Assembly (NCBI RefSeq): GCF_000961095.1
Contig: NZ_CP011058.1
Location: forward strand, 4,553,501 to 4,617,500
From: Paenibacillus beijingensis
Lineage (GTDB): Bacteria > Bacillota > Bacilli > Paenibacillales > Paenibacillaceae
Length of the DNA stretch: 64,000 nucleotides
Direction of reading: 5' to 3'
Shown: in pieces, positions 16,396 to 25,394 of the stretch
How the letters are laid out: every line of letters begins with the position of its first letter
How positions within the stretch are numbered: position 1 is the first letter of the stretch
Translations under genes and position numbers: made by a program
The notes under the pieces: generated by a model
What the model was told of the DNA's origin: nothing
The model's database searches: none
Seen by the model: the letters and a program-made list of their open reading frames with translations, nothing else

Positions 16396-19300
16396 ATGTT
16401 TTTAAAACGGATTGAATTATCGGGCTTCAAATCGTTTGCCGACAAAACGGAAATGGAATTCGTGCGCGGCATAACGGCCGTCGTCGGACCGAACGGCAGC
16501 GGCAAAAGCAACATTTCGGACGGCATCCGCTGGGTGCTCGGCGAGCAGAGCGCCAAAAGCCTTCGCGGCGGCAAAATGGAAGACATTATTTTCGCCGGCA
16601 GCGACGCGCGCAAAGCGGTCAATTACGGCGAAGTGTCGCTGACGCTGGACAACGGCGACGGGGCGCTGCCGCTGGAATACAACGAAGTGACCGTTACGCG
16701 CCGGGTTCACCGCAGCGGCGACAGCGACTATATGATTAACCGCCAGCCGTGCCGGCTGAAAGATATAACGGAGCTGTTCATGGATACCGGGATCGGCAAG
16801 GAAGCGTACTCGATCATCGGACAGGGACGGATCGAAGAAATACTGAGCACGCGTTCGGAAGACCGGCGCGGCATTTTCGAAGAGGCTTCCGGCATTGTGA
16901 AGTACAAATCGCGCAAGCGTGAGGCGCAGCGCAAGTTGGACGACACGGAGCAAAACCTGCTGCGGATTCACGACCTCGTGTCGGAGCTGGAGGAGCAGGT
17001 AAAGCCGCTGAAGGAGCAGTCGGAGAAGGCGATTCATTTCAAACAGCTGAAAGAGCGGCTGAAAAATGAAGAGATCGCGCTCTACGTTCACGGCATCGAA
17101 AGCGTTCATCTGTCCTGGAACGAATTGAACGACAAGCTCGAAGCGCTGCGGAGCGAGGAGCTTGAATTGTCCGCGGTCGTCAGCAAGCACGATGCGGTGC
17201 TGGAGAAGGACCGCCAGCGGCTGCGCGAAACGGAGCTGGCGCTCGAGAAGCTGCACGAGGCGATGCTCGGCATCAGCGAAGAATACGAGAAGTGCGAAGG
17301 CTACGGCGAAGTGCTCAAGGAGCGGGGGCGCAATCTGGAGAGCACCCGCGAGCAGCTTGAGGAAACGGTCGCTTCCCAGGAGGAGCGGATCTCTGCGCTG
17401 ATGCGCGAGGAAGCGGAGGCGCGGGCCAAGGCGGCGGTGCTGGAAGACCGCCTTAAGGAGCTGCGGGAGCGGGTTGCCGCCGAGGAACATGAGCTCGTCG
17501 GCGTAGCAGGCGGAGCGGCCTCGGAGGCGGGCGAATCGCTGAAGGGCGAGCTGCTGGAAGTGTTGAGCGAGATGGCGCATCTGCGCAACGAGATCCGCTA
17601 TGCCGCGCAGCAGCAGGAAGCCGTGCAGCGGCGCATGGACCGTCTCGGCGACGAAGAAGCGAAGTGGAAGGACCAGGTCGGACGGCTGACACAGCGCAAG
17701 GAAAAGCTGCGCGCACAGCTTGACGAAACGCTCTCTACGTTAACCGGCATGCGGGAGAAATACATACAGGAGGGCGAGCGGACCCAGTCGGTGCAGAAGC
17801 TGCTGGAGGAAACCGGCGCGGCGGTGCGCAAATGGGAGCAGCGCCTGGAAGCGCTCGTCTCCCGCCGCGACACGATGAAAGAGATGCAGGATGCGCTCGA
17901 CGGCTTCATGCAAGGGGTGCGCGAGGTGCTTAAGGCGTCCCGCCGCTCCGCGGGTGGTCTTGAAGGCGTCCATGGAGCGGTAGCGGAGCTCGTTCGTGTC
18001 CCTCAGCGGCTGGAGACCGCGGTGGAAACGGCGCTTGGCGGCGCCCTTCAGCATATCGTCATGGAAGACGAGAGGACGGCGCGGGCGGGAATCGCCTTTC
18101 TGAAGCAGCGTCAGCTCGGCAGAGCGACGTTTCTGCCGCTCGATGTCATCCGGGGTCGGCAGGTGCCAGAGTCGGACAGACGCCAGGCGGAAAGCGTGGA
18201 AGGCTTCGTCGGCGTTGCGGCCGATCTTGTCTCTTGCGACAGCAAGTATGCCTCCATCGTGGGCAATTTGCTCGGCAATGTGCTGTTTGCCGAGACGCTG
18301 GAGCAGGCGAACCGGATCGCGTCGAAATGTCAATACCGCTTCCGCGTCGTGACGCTCGAGGGTGACGTCGTCAATGCCGGCGGCTCCATGACGGGCGGCA
18401 GCCTGCAGAAGAAAGGCGCCAGCCTGCTCGGCCGCCAGCGTCAAATCGAGCAGCTTGACGAGGAATCCGGCCTCGCGCGCGGAAAGCTGAAGGAATTGCG
18501 CGACCGTCTTTCCGATCTGCGCAAGGAGCAGACCATTGCCGGCCAAAACCGGGAGGAGCTGCGCGAAACGACGGAGAAGCTGCGCATCGAAGAGCAGCAG
18601 CAGCGCGCGGAGCTGCAGCATGTCGAGAGTGAGCTCGCAAGTCTGGGCGACCAGGGACAGATGTTCACAACCGACCGCAGCGGTCATATGGAGGAGAAAG
18701 AGCAGCTCATTGCTTCTTCTCAAGCTGCGGAAGAGCGGCTTAAGAAGCTGGAATGGGAGGAAGCAGGCCTTCAGGAGGCGATCCGCGAGGCGGAGAAGCG
18801 GCGCAAGGCGAGCGAGTCGGCGAAGGAAGAGCTGCAGACGCAGCTGACGGATTTGAAAATCCAGGCGGCAAAGACCGATCAGGAAAAGCTGTCGGCGGAC
18901 GATGCGGTCGTCCGGCTGCGCTCGGAAATCAGCAGGGCGAAGCAGGAGAAAACCTCGCTGCAAAACGCTCTTGATCAGCGGGAAGAGGAGCGCCGGAAGC
19001 TTGCCGAAGAAACCGTCAAGCAGACCGAGGAGCTGAACCGGCTGCGCATCCGCAAGATGGAATGCACGCAGATGACCGATTTGAAGCGCGCCGAGCGCGC
19101 CTCGATGGTTCGCGGGCTGGAGGAAGGCGAGAGCGAGACGAAGGAGCAGCGGACCGCGCTGCGCAAGGTTGAGGAAGGGCTGCGGCAAACGGAAATTGCC
19201 GCCAACCGGCTCGACGTGGAGCTCGATAACCTGCTGCGCAAGTTAAGCGAAGACTACGAGCTCAGCTACGAAATGGCAAAGCAGCTGTATGCGGTCCCTG

Positions 19301-19971
19301 AGGACGTGGCCGCTGCGCAGACGACGGTCAAAGATTTGAAGCGGTCGATTGCCGCCCTTGGCGAGGTGAACCTCGGAGCTATCGAGGAATATCAGCGCGT
19401 AAAGGAGCGTTACGAATTTCTCGATTCGCAGCGCAACGACCTGATGGAAGCGAAGGCGACGCTGTACGAGGTCATCCGTGAAATGGACGAGGAAATGTCG
19501 AAACGGTTCCGTTCGACGTTCGAGGAAATACGCGGCCATTTCGTGATCGTGTTTGCCAAGCTGTTCGGCGGCGGCCGCGCCGATCTCGTCATGGTCGATC
19601 CGAGCCGGGTGCTGGAGACGGGCATCGATATTGTGGCGCAGCCGCCCGGCAAAAAGCTGCAAAACCTGCAATTATTGTCCGGCGGTGAGCGGGCGCTGAC
19701 GGCGATTGCGCTGCTGTTTGCGATTTTGCAGGTGAAGCCGGTGCCGTTCTGCGTGCTCGACGAGGTCGAAGCGGCGCTGGACGAGGCGAACGTGTCGCGT
19801 TTTGCCCAATATTTGCGGGAATTTTCCGGACTGACCCAATTCATCGTCGTCACCCACCGCAAAGGGACGATGGAGGAAGCCGACGTGCTGTACGGCGTCA
19901 CGATGGAGGAGGGCGGCGTTTCCAAGCTCGTTTCGGTCCGGCTTGAAGACGACGAAGCGGTTTCGGCTTAG
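16396..19971 (+). CDS. smc: Chromosome partition protein Smc
   Basis: The 1191-residue SMC ATPase compacts and separates chromosomes with ScpA/ScpB. It begins MFLKRIELSGFKSFADKT, with Walker A GPNGSGKSN (31-39). Two long coiled-coil arms (about 170-510 and 680-1020) flank the hinge (about 525-670, GSMTGG-containing end). The C-terminal head has the signature LSGGERALTAIALLFA and Walker B VLDEVEAALDEANV. Its usual Firmicute neighbour ftsY follows after 83 bases, but rnc is separated from it by the inserted accessory genes. A GGTGAAAGG site precedes ATG 16396. Confidence 0.97.
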   Translation: MFLKRIELSGFKSFADKTEMEFVRGITAVVGPNGSGKSNISDGIRWVLGEQSAKSLRGGKMEDIIFAGSDARKAVNYGEVSLTLDNGDGALPLEYNEVTVTRRVHRSGDSDYMINRQPCRLKDITELFMDTGIGKEAYSIIGQGRIEEILSTRSEDRRGIFEEASGIVKYKSRKREAQRKLDDTEQNLLRIHDLVSELEEQVKPLKEQSEKAIHFKQLKERLKNEEIALYVHGIESVHLSWNELNDKLEALRSEELELSAVVSKHDAVLEKDRQRLRETELALEKLHEAMLGISEEYEKCEGYGEVLKERGRNLESTREQLEETVASQEERISALMREEAEARAKAAVLEDRLKELRERVAAEEHELVGVAGGAASEAGESLKGELLEVLSEMAHLRNEIRYAAQQQEAVQRRMDRLGDEEAKWKDQVGRLTQRKEKLRAQLDETLSTLTGMREKYIQEGERTQSVQKLLEETGAAVRKWEQRLEALVSRRDTMKEMQDALDGFMQGVREVLKASRRSAGGLEGVHGAVAELVRVPQRLETAVETALGGALQHIVMEDERTARAGIAFLKQRQLGRATFLPLDVIRGRQVPESDRRQAESVEGFVGVAADLVSCDSKYASIVGNLLGNVLFAETLEQANRIASKCQYRFRVVTLEGDVVNAGGSMTGGSLQKKGASLLGRQRQIEQLDEESGLARGKLKELRDRLSDLRKEQTIAGQNREELRETTEKLRIEEQQQRAELQHVESELASLGDQGQMFTTDRSGHMEEKEQLIASSQAAEERLKKLEWEEAGLQEAIREAEKRRKASESAKEELQTQLTDLKIQAAKTDQEKLSADDAVVRLRSEISRAKQEKTSLQNALDQREEERRKLAEETVKQTEELNRLRIRKMECTQMTDLKRAERASMVRGLEEGESETKEQRTALRKVEEGLRQTEIAANRLDVELDNLLRKLSEDYELSYEMAKQLYAVPEDVAAAQTTVKDLKRSIAALGEVNLGAIEEYQRVKERYEFLDSQRNDLMEAKATLYEVIREMDEEMSKRFRSTFEEIRGHFVIVFAKLFGGGRADLVMVDPSRVLETGIDIVAQPPGKKLQNLQLLSGGERALTAIALLFAILQVKPVPFCVLDEVEAALDEANVSRFAQYLREFSGLTQFIVVTHRKGTMEEADVLYGVTMEEGGVSKLVSVRLEDDEAVSA

Positions 19972-20054
19972 TCGGGATCGGAAAAGGGATCGGGTTACGT
20001 AAGGAAGCCGCCTTATTAATGACCACCTTTTTATGAATAGACGGAGGGAAATGA

Positions 20055-21059
20055 ATGAGCTTTTTTAAACGACTGAAAGAAAGTATTTCCAATAAAACCG
20101 AAGCGGTCACCAATATTTTCAAGGACGGGCTGAGCAAGACGCGCACCGCGTTTGTCGAGAAAGTGGGGGAGCTGATCACCCGGCGCAAAAAAATCGACGA
20201 GGAGTTCTATGAGGAGCTCGAAGAGATCCTGATCGGTGCCGACGTCGGGGTGAACACCGTCATGGAGCTGATCGACGAGCTGCGCGCGGAAGTGAAGAAG
20301 CGTAAAATCGAAGACGCGGCGGAGCTGCAGCCGGTGCTGTCGGAAAAGCTGATCGGGCTGCTCAAAAGCGACGACGAGAACGGGCTGCGCATGGCGGACG
20401 ATGGCATCACCGTTATTTTGTTCGTCGGCGTGAACGGTGTCGGCAAGACGACGACGATCGGCAAGCTCGCCCACCGCTTCAAGAGCGAGGGCAAGTCGGT
20501 GCTGCTCGCCGCAGGCGACACGTTCCGTGCCGGAGCGATCGAGCAGCTTGAAGTATGGGGCCAGCGCGTCGGCGTGGAGGTCATTAAGCAGCAGTCCGGT
20601 TCCGACCCTGCAGCGGTCATGTTCGACGCCGTGCAGGCGGCGAAGCAGCGCAACGTCGACGTGCTGCTGTGCGACACCGCAGGCAGGCTGCAGAACAAAA
20701 ACAATCTGATGGAAGAGCTGAACAAAATTTTTCGCGTTATCCAGCGTGAAATTCCCGGCGCCCCCCATGAGGTGCTGCTTGTGCTCGACGCCAATACAGG
20801 TCAGAACGCGCTTAGCCAGGCGAAGCTATTCGGCGAAAAAAGCGGGGTGACGGGCCTTGTGCTTACCAAGCTGGACAGCACCGCCAAAGGCGGCATCGTC
20901 ATCGCCATCCGCCACGAGCTCGACATTCCGGTGAAATTAATCGGTCTCGGCGAAAAGATGGAGGATCTGCAGCAGTTCGACTCGGAGCAGTTCGTTCATG
21001 CCTTGTTCGCGGGGTTGATCCAAGAGCAGGAACAATCGGCGGGCGGTGACAAGGAGTAA
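20055..21059 (+). CDS. ftsY: Signal recognition particle receptor FtsY
   Basis: The SRP receptor GTPase docks ribosome-nascent-chain-SRP complexes at the membrane. Of its 334 residues the short N-terminal part (first about 35, basic) is typical of Firmicute FtsY, followed by the helical N domain. The G domain has G1 GVNGVGKTT (125-133), DTAGRLQ, and G4 TKLD. The start is ATG 20055 (an ATG two codon-phases earlier at 20051 is out of frame), after GGAGGG (20043-20048). It is followed by a separate promoter for ylxM-ffh. Confidence 0.97.
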   Translation: MSFFKRLKESISNKTEAVTNIFKDGLSKTRTAFVEKVGELITRRKKIDEEFYEELEEILIGADVGVNTVMELIDELRAEVKKRKIEDAAELQPVLSEKLIGLLKSDDENGLRMADDGITVILFVGVNGVGKTTTIGKLAHRFKSEGKSVLLAAGDTFRAGAIEQLEVWGQRVGVEVIKQQSGSDPAAVMFDAVQAAKQRNVDVLLCDTAGRLQNKNNLMEELNKIFRVIQREIPGAPHEVLLVLDANTGQNALSQAKLFGEKSGVTGLVLTKLDSTAKGGIVIAIRHELDIPVKLIGLGEKMEDLQQFDSEQFVHALFAGLIQEQEQSAGGDKE

Positions 21060-21062
21060 AGC

Positions 21063-21091
21063 TTGACACCCGGATAACGTTGCGGTATGAT
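21063..21091 (+). promoter_or_regulatory. SigmaA promoter of ylxM-ffh
   Basis: TTGACA (21063-21068), a 17-bp spacer and TATGAT (21086-21091) are close to consensus. The promoter begins 3 bases after the ftsY stop codon, so ylxM-ffh is expressed from its own promoter as well as by read-through. Confidence 0.88.
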
Positions 21092-21146
21092 AAGAAACGC
21101 TGGTGACGGTGTAAGTCTTTTTCCCTTGACGGAAGGAGGGCAACTT

Positions 21147-21524
21147 GTGACGGTTATGGAACCTGATGCGCTGGAGAAAACGAACCGGATCAATATGCTC
21201 TTTGACTTCTACGGGCCGCTGCTGACGGAGAAGCAGGGAACGATTTTAACGTACTACTTTCACGACGACTTCTCGCTCGGCGAGATCGCCGCTGAATTCG
21301 GGATCAGCCGCCAGGCCGTGTACGAGCATGTGAAGCGGGGCGGAGCGGTGCTGGAAGAGTACGAACAAAAGCTGGGACTGCTGCGCAAGAGCAGAATGGC
21401 GGGGGAACTTCTGGACCGTCTGGAACAGGAACTCGCCGTGCTGGAAGGCCGGGAAGAGCCGGGCCGAAAGCTGCGGGACATTACGGATGCATTGAAACGG
21501 GTCATCGAGCCCGGTAATTTATAG
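21147..21524 (+). CDS. ylxM: YlxM/p13-like DNA-binding protein
   Basis: This small helix-turn-helix protein (125 residues) is encoded directly before ffh in Firmicutes and modulates SRP function in streptococci. NRINMLFDFYGPLLTEKQ and the sigma-like HTH (SLGEIAAEFGISRQAVYEHVKR, cut here as two halves) are characteristic. GTG 21147 is chosen because GGAGGG ends 6 bases upstream; ATG 21156 is a possible alternative. The C-terminal half is longer than in B. subtilis and rich in Leu/Glu, probably helical. Confidence 0.9.
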   Translation: MTVMEPDALEKTNRINMLFDFYGPLLTEKQGTILTYYFHDDFSLGEIAAEFGISRQAVYEHVKRGGAVLEEYEQKLGLLRKSRMAGELLDRLEQELAVLEGREEPGRKLRDITDALKRVIEPGNL

Positions 21525-21576
21525 ACAATCATGTAATGCAATCAATAATAAAAGCACGATTCCGGAGGTGATCATG

Positions 21577-22956
21577 ATGGCGGCATTTGAAGGTTTGACG
21601 GGCCGGCTGCAGAACGTGTTCGGCAAGCTGAGAGGCAAAGGCAAAGTTTCCGAGGACGATGTGAACGAAGCGATGCGCGAAGTCCGGCTGGCTCTGCTTG
21701 AGGCCGATGTCAACTTCAAGGTTGTGAAGGAGTTTATCGCCAAGGTCAAGGAACGGGCTATCGGCCAGGAAGTTATGAAGAGCTTCACGCCGGGCATGGT
21801 CATTATCGATATCGTCAACAAAGAGCTGACGGAGCTGATGGGCGGCACGCAGAGCAAGCTGGCCAAAGCGAATCGACCGCCGACGGTCATTATGATGGCG
21901 GGCCTGCAGGGCGCGGGTAAGACGACGACGTCCGGCAAGCTGGCGTTAATGCTGCAAAAAGGCAACCATAAGCCGCTGCTCGTGGCGGGAGACATTTACC
22001 GCCCGGCTGCGATCAAGCAGCTGCAGGTGCTGGGCGCGCAAATAGGCGTTCCGGTCTTTTCGCTCGGCGACCAGACGTCTCCCGTCGAAATCGCGCGCGC
22101 AGGCGTTGCGCATGCGAAGGAGAACGGCCACGATTACGTCATCGTCGATACGGCTGGCCGACTCCATATCGATGAAGCGCTGATGGAAGAGCTGAAGCAG
22201 ATTCATGAGGTGACGAAGCCCGATGAAGTGCTGCTTGTCGTCGATAGTATGACCGGTCAGGAAGCGGTCAATGTGGCGAAGAGCTTCCATGAGCAGCTGG
22301 AGCTGACCGGCGTCGTGCTGACGAAGCTGGACGGCGATACGCGCGGCGGCGCCGCGCTGTCGGTCAAGGCCGTGACCGGCTGTCCGATCAAATTCGCGGC
22401 AACCGGCGAGAAGATCGTGCCTCTTGAGCCGTTCCACCCCGAGCGGATGGCTTCGCGTATTCTCGGCATGGGCGATATGCTGTCCCTGATCGAGAAAGCG
22501 CAGTCGAACATCGACGCCGAGAAAGCGGCCGAGATGGAGCGCAAAATGCGCACGGCGGAATTCACGTTCGAGGATTTCCTGGAGCAGATGGAACAGGTCC
22601 GCAAGCTCGGGCCGCTCGATCAAATTATGGAAATGCTGCCGGGCATGAACAAAGCCAAAGGCTTGAAAGATTTGAAGGTGGATGAGAAGCAGGTCGGCCG
22701 CGTTGAAGCGATCGTCAAGTCGATGACGATCGCGGAGAAGCGCAAGCCGGAAATCATCAATCACAGCCGTCGCCGCCGGATTGCCGCGGGCAGCGGCACG
22801 AATGTGGCCGAAGTGAACCGTCTGATCAAGCAGTTTGAAGATATGCGCAAGATGATGAAGCAGTTCTCGTCCATGATGGGTCCGAAAGGTCCGAAGGGCG
22901 GCATGAAAGGTTTAAAGGGACTGCTCGGCAAAAACATGAAGTTCCCGTTCGGATGA
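21577..22956 (+). CDS. ffh: Signal recognition particle protein Ffh
   Basis: Ffh is the 54-kDa homologue that binds signal sequences and scRNA. Its 459 residues comprise an N domain, a G domain with GLQGAGKTT (109-117) and TKLDGDTRGG, and a Met-rich M domain with the RNA-binding SRRRRIAAGSGT motif. It ends in a Gly/Lys/Met-rich tail. ATG 21577 (6 bases after GGAGGTG) gives the family N-terminus MAAFEGLTGRLQ; ATG 21574 adds one Met. It is followed by a stem-loop and rpsP. Confidence 0.97.
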   Translation: MAAFEGLTGRLQNVFGKLRGKGKVSEDDVNEAMREVRLALLEADVNFKVVKEFIAKVKERAIGQEVMKSFTPGMVIIDIVNKELTELMGGTQSKLAKANRPPTVIMMAGLQGAGKTTTSGKLALMLQKGNHKPLLVAGDIYRPAAIKQLQVLGAQIGVPVFSLGDQTSPVEIARAGVAHAKENGHDYVIVDTAGRLHIDEALMEELKQIHEVTKPDEVLLVVDSMTGQEAVNVAKSFHEQLELTGVVLTKLDGDTRGGAALSVKAVTGCPIKFAATGEKIVPLEPFHPERMASRILGMGDMLSLIEKAQSNIDAEKAAEMERKMRTAEFTFEDFLEQMEQVRKLGPLDQIMEMLPGMNKAKGLKDLKVDEKQVGRVEAIVKSMTIAEKRKPEIINHSRRRRIAAGSGTNVAEVNRLIKQFEDMRKMMKQFSSMMGPKGPKGGMKGLKGLLGKNMKFPFG

Positions 22957-22970
22957 TCTGGGACTTAACG

Positions 22971-23010
22971 GCCCGTCCAGCGGGCTGCGATTAGCCAGCC
23001 ACGCACGGGC
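22971..23010 (+). other. Nested stem-loop in the rpsP leader
   Basis: GCCCGT (22971-22976) pairs with ACGGGC (23005-23010) around an inner GGCTG/CAGCC stem (22983-22987, 22996-23000). No U-tract follows. It may be a leader structure controlling rpsP or an RNA-processing site between ffh and rpsP. Confidence 0.4.
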
Positions 23011-23041
23011 GATTGATTCTTTTAAGGAGGTGAATGTAAAA

Positions 23042-23314
23042 ATGGCAGTACGTATTCGTCTGAAACGCATCGGTGCCCACAAGGCTCCTTTCTACCGCGT
23101 CGTCGTATCCGATTCCCGTTCGCCGCGTGACGGCCGCTTTATCGAAGAAATCGGTACTTACAATCCGGTTGCACAGCCGGCTCAAGTAAACATCGATGAG
23201 GAAAAAGCGCTGAAATGGCTGCAAACGGGAGCTCAAGCTTCCGACACGGTCCGCAACCTGCTTTCCAAAGCAGGCGTGCTTACGAAGTTCCATGAGCTGA
23301 AACAACAGAAATAG
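23042..23314 (+). CDS. rpsP: 30S ribosomal protein S16
   Basis: S16 (90 residues) is a small-subunit assembly protein. It starts MAVRIRLKRIGAHKAPFYRV and contains the SRSPRDGRFIEEIGTYNP block typical of S16. AAGGAGGTGA (23024-23033) sits 8 bases before ATG 23042; upstream in-frame GTG/ATG codons fall inside or beside the ribosome site. It forms an operon with khpA, ended by a terminator at 23582. Confidence 0.98.
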   Translation: MAVRIRLKRIGAHKAPFYRVVVSDSRSPRDGRFIEEIGTYNPVAQPAQVNIDEEKALKWLQTGAQASDTVRNLLSKAGVLTKFHELKQQK

Positions 23315-23337
23315 TTGTAGAAGCGGAGGGCCTACAA

Positions 23338-23568
23338 ATGAAAGATTTGATTCTTGTCATTGCGAAGGCTTTAGTGGATCATCCGGAGGACGTGCGCGTG
23401 GAGGAGAAGGCCGATGACCGCGGAACGGTTTACGAATTGTCCGTACACCGCGACGATGTCGGCAAAGTGATCGGCAAGCAGGGGCGCATCGCCAAGGCGC
23501 TGCGCACCGTCGTGTCATCGGCTGCTGCGGACTCGCAAAAGCGGGTCATCGTGGACATCATTTCATAA
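23338..23568 (+). CDS. khpA: KH-domain RNA-binding protein KhpA (YlqC)
   Basis: A 76-residue single KH domain with the GxxG-type loop VIGKQGRIAKALR (about residues 42-54). KhpA forms a dimer with KhpB/Jag and affects cell envelope and RNA metabolism in Firmicutes. The position between rpsP and rimM is universal in Bacillales. A GCGGAGGG site precedes ATG 23338. It ends 13 bases before a terminator. Confidence 0.95.
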   Translation: MKDLILVIAKALVDHPEDVRVEEKADDRGTVYELSVHRDDVGKVIGKQGRIAKALRTVVSSAAADSQKRVIVDIIS

Positions 23569-23581
23569 ATAACGCGCCAAG

Positions 23582-23613
23582 AAGGGGTTAGGATGCATAT
23601 CCTAGCCCTTTTT
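23582..23613 (+). terminator. Intrinsic terminator after rpsP-khpA
   Basis: A 12-bp stem with one bulged G (23582-23594 with 23599-23610, loop GCAT) is followed by TTTTT. It splits rpsP-khpA from rimM-trmD, so rimM may have partial independence. Confidence 0.88.
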
Positions 23614-23656
23614 CGCGAATCAATACGAAGTGTAGTAATGAAGGCGGGTGATCATG

Positions 23657-24178
23657 ATGACGGAAAAATGGTTTACAGTAGGCAAGGTCGCCAATACGCA
23701 CGGAATACGGGGTGAGCTCAAAATCGTTCCCCATACCGATTTTCCCGAGCAGCGTTTCGCTCCCGGGAGCCGGCTCACGCTGCTGAAGGAAGAAAGCGTG
23801 AGCGGGGGCGTGCCGGTCGAAGTGCAGAGCGCCAGACTGCACAAAAACGTCTACATCGTCAAGCTTAAAGGCTATCATGACATAAACGAAGTCGAAAAAT
23901 ATAAAGGCTGGATGATGAAAATTGCCGAGAGCCAGCGTGAAGAGCTCGAAGATGACGAATATTATTACAGCGATATTATCGGCTGCAAAGCTGTAACGGA
24001 GGAAGGCGAGGAGCTTGGCACGATCTCGGAAATTTTAAGCCCCGGTGCCAACGACGTGTGGGTCGTCGATCTTCCGAAGAAAAAGCAGCTGCTGCTTCCC
24101 GTAATCGACGATGTCATTTTGACGGTTGACGTGAAGGAAAAAAAAGTGACCGTGCGGCTGATGGAAGGAATGATGTAG
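23657..24178 (+). CDS. rimM: Ribosome maturation factor RimM
   Basis: RimM assists assembly of the 30S head around S19. Its 173 residues start TEKWFTVGKVANTHGIRGELK (N-terminal RimM domain, shown here only to its first 21) and continue into a C-terminal PRC-barrel domain with DDEYYYSDIIGC and LLPVIDDVI. ATG 23657 is preferred by family alignment; ATG 23654 directly precedes it. Only 4 bases separate it from trmD, indicating coupling. Confidence 0.95.
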   Translation: MTEKWFTVGKVANTHGIRGELKIVPHTDFPEQRFAPGSRLTLLKEESVSGGVPVEVQSARLHKNVYIVKLKGYHDINEVEKYKGWMMKIAESQREELEDDEYYYSDIIGCKAVTEEGEELGTISEILSPGANDVWVVDLPKKKQLLLPVIDDVILTVDVKEKKVTVRLMEGMM

Positions 24179-24182
24179 CCCG

Positions 24183-25103
24183 ATGCGTATCGACGTCCTC
24201 ACATTGTTTCCGGAAATGTTTGCCGGCGTATTCGGCGCGAGCATTCTCGGCAAGGCGCGCGAGAAAGGCATCGTAGAGCTTACCGCCGTCAACTTCCGCG
24301 AATATGCGAACAATAAGCACAACACGGTCGACGACTACCCGTACGGCGGAGGCGGCGGCATGGTACTGAAGCCGGAGCCGGTATTCTCGGCTGTGGAAGA
24401 TCTGCTCGGCCCTGGCGGGGAAAAGACGGGGGCCGGCGCTTTGCAAGGGCCCGAGCAGTTAGGCATCGACCCACAAGGCGGCGACCTAGAAGGCGGCAAC
24501 GGAGAAGGCAGCGGCTCAGAAGGGGGCAACGCACTAGGCGGTGCAACCGCCGTCCCGACCGAAATTGCCCGCCCGCAAACGGCAAAGCCGCCGCGGGTCA
24601 TTTTGATGTGCCCGCAGGGAGAGCCGTTCACGCAGCGGAAGGCGGAGGAGCTCGCTGCCGAAGATAGGCTTATTTTTATATGCGGCCACTATGAAGGCTA
24701 TGACGAGCGCATCCGCGAGCATCTCGTGACGGACGAGCTGTCGATCGGCGATTACGTGCTGACGGGCGGAGAGCTGCCGGCGATGGTAATCATCGACAGC
24801 GTCGTCCGGCTGCTGCCGGGCGTGCTCGGCAACGAGTCGTCGGCCGCTGCCGATTCGTTCAGCAACGGGCTGCTGGAATATCCCCACTATACCCGTCCGG
24901 CGGTTTTCCGCGGCTGGGAAGTGCCGGAGGTGCTCATCTCTGGCCATCACGTCCGCATTGACAGCTGGCGCAGGGAGCAGTCGCTGCTGAGAACGCTCAG
25001 CCGCCGTCCGGAGCTGCTGGAGACGGCGGAGATGACGGAGAAGGAGCGGGAATGGATCGCGCAAAGAAGACAGGAAACGAATTCCTGCAACAAAGAAAGT
25101 TGA
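24183..25103 (+). CDS. trmD: tRNA (guanine37-N1)-methyltransferase TrmD with an internal Gly-rich insertion
   Basis: TrmD methylates G37 of tRNAs using AdoMet in a trefoil-knot fold and prevents frameshifting. Core motifs are all present: MRIDVLTLFPEMF, DDYPYGGGGGMVLKPEP, ILMCPQGEPFTQ, FICGHYEGYDERI and SIGDYVLTGGELPA. The length of 306 residues exceeds the usual 240-250. The excess is a low-complexity Gly/Glu/Asn/Ala-rich stretch (about residues 76-135, bases 24408-24587) placed between the conserved VEDL helix and the PPRVILMCP strand. The frame stays open on both sides, so this is an in-frame insertion, not a frameshift. It is likely a disordered surface loop. A strong terminator follows. 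Confidence 0.95.
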   Translation: MRIDVLTLFPEMFAGVFGASILGKAREKGIVELTAVNFREYANNKHNTVDDYPYGGGGGMVLKPEPVFSAVEDLLGPGGEKTGAGALQGPEQLGIDPQGGDLEGGNGEGSGSEGGNALGGATAVPTEIARPQTAKPPRVILMCPQGEPFTQRKAEELAAEDRLIFICGHYEGYDERIREHLVTDELSIGDYVLTGGELPAMVIIDSVVRLLPGVLGNESSAAADSFSNGLLEYPHYTRPAVFRGWEVPEVLISGHHVRIDSWRREQSLLRTLSRRPELLETAEMTEKEREWIAQRRQETNSCNKES

Positions 25104-25139
25104 TCGATGATGTGCGTCTGTCTACTTCAGATGTACGGG

Positions 25140-25184
25140 AAAAAGGGAGAAGAGCTCATGAGACCGAGCTTTTCTCCCTTTTTT
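25140..25184 (+). terminator. Strong intrinsic terminator after trmD
   Basis: An 18-bp stem (25140-25157 with 25166-25183) with an 8-base loop and a T-rich 3' side. It ends the rimM-trmD transcript exactly where the accessory block begins. The A/T-rich flanks could let it act in both directions. Confidence 0.93.
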
Positions 25185-25325
25185 AATGAATATTAAGGCT
25201 GGCTGCTGTATTTTCTCCCATGGATACGAACCGCATGCTGTCATTGTAAGCGTCAAACATCTATATAAAAAAGAATAGTGAAGAAGCTGATTATTGTGAA
25301 AATTGTCGGTGTTTAAGAAAAAAAG

Positions 25326-25353
25326 TTTACAAAACGAAATAATATTATATAAT
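25326..25353 (+). promoter_or_regulatory. Promoter of the lrp-chromate transporter operon
   Basis: TTTACA (25326-25331), a 16-bp spacer and TATAAT (25348-25353) in a very AT-rich stretch. It stands about 40 bases before the Lrp-type gene. Confidence 0.8.
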
Positions 25354-25394
25354 TTAACTGCGACATAGACTTTCTGGAAATGGGGTGGAAGCTC

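Noticed and set aside
16417..19188. Long antisense frames inside smc (387 and 482 codons)
   Set aside because: Shadows caused by the codon bias of the long coiled-coil gene; Leu/Arg/Gln low-complexity translation.
24408..24587. Frameshift or assembly error in trmD
   Set aside because: The frame remains open and the conserved motifs on both sides are in the same phase, so an in-frame insertion is the simpler reading.
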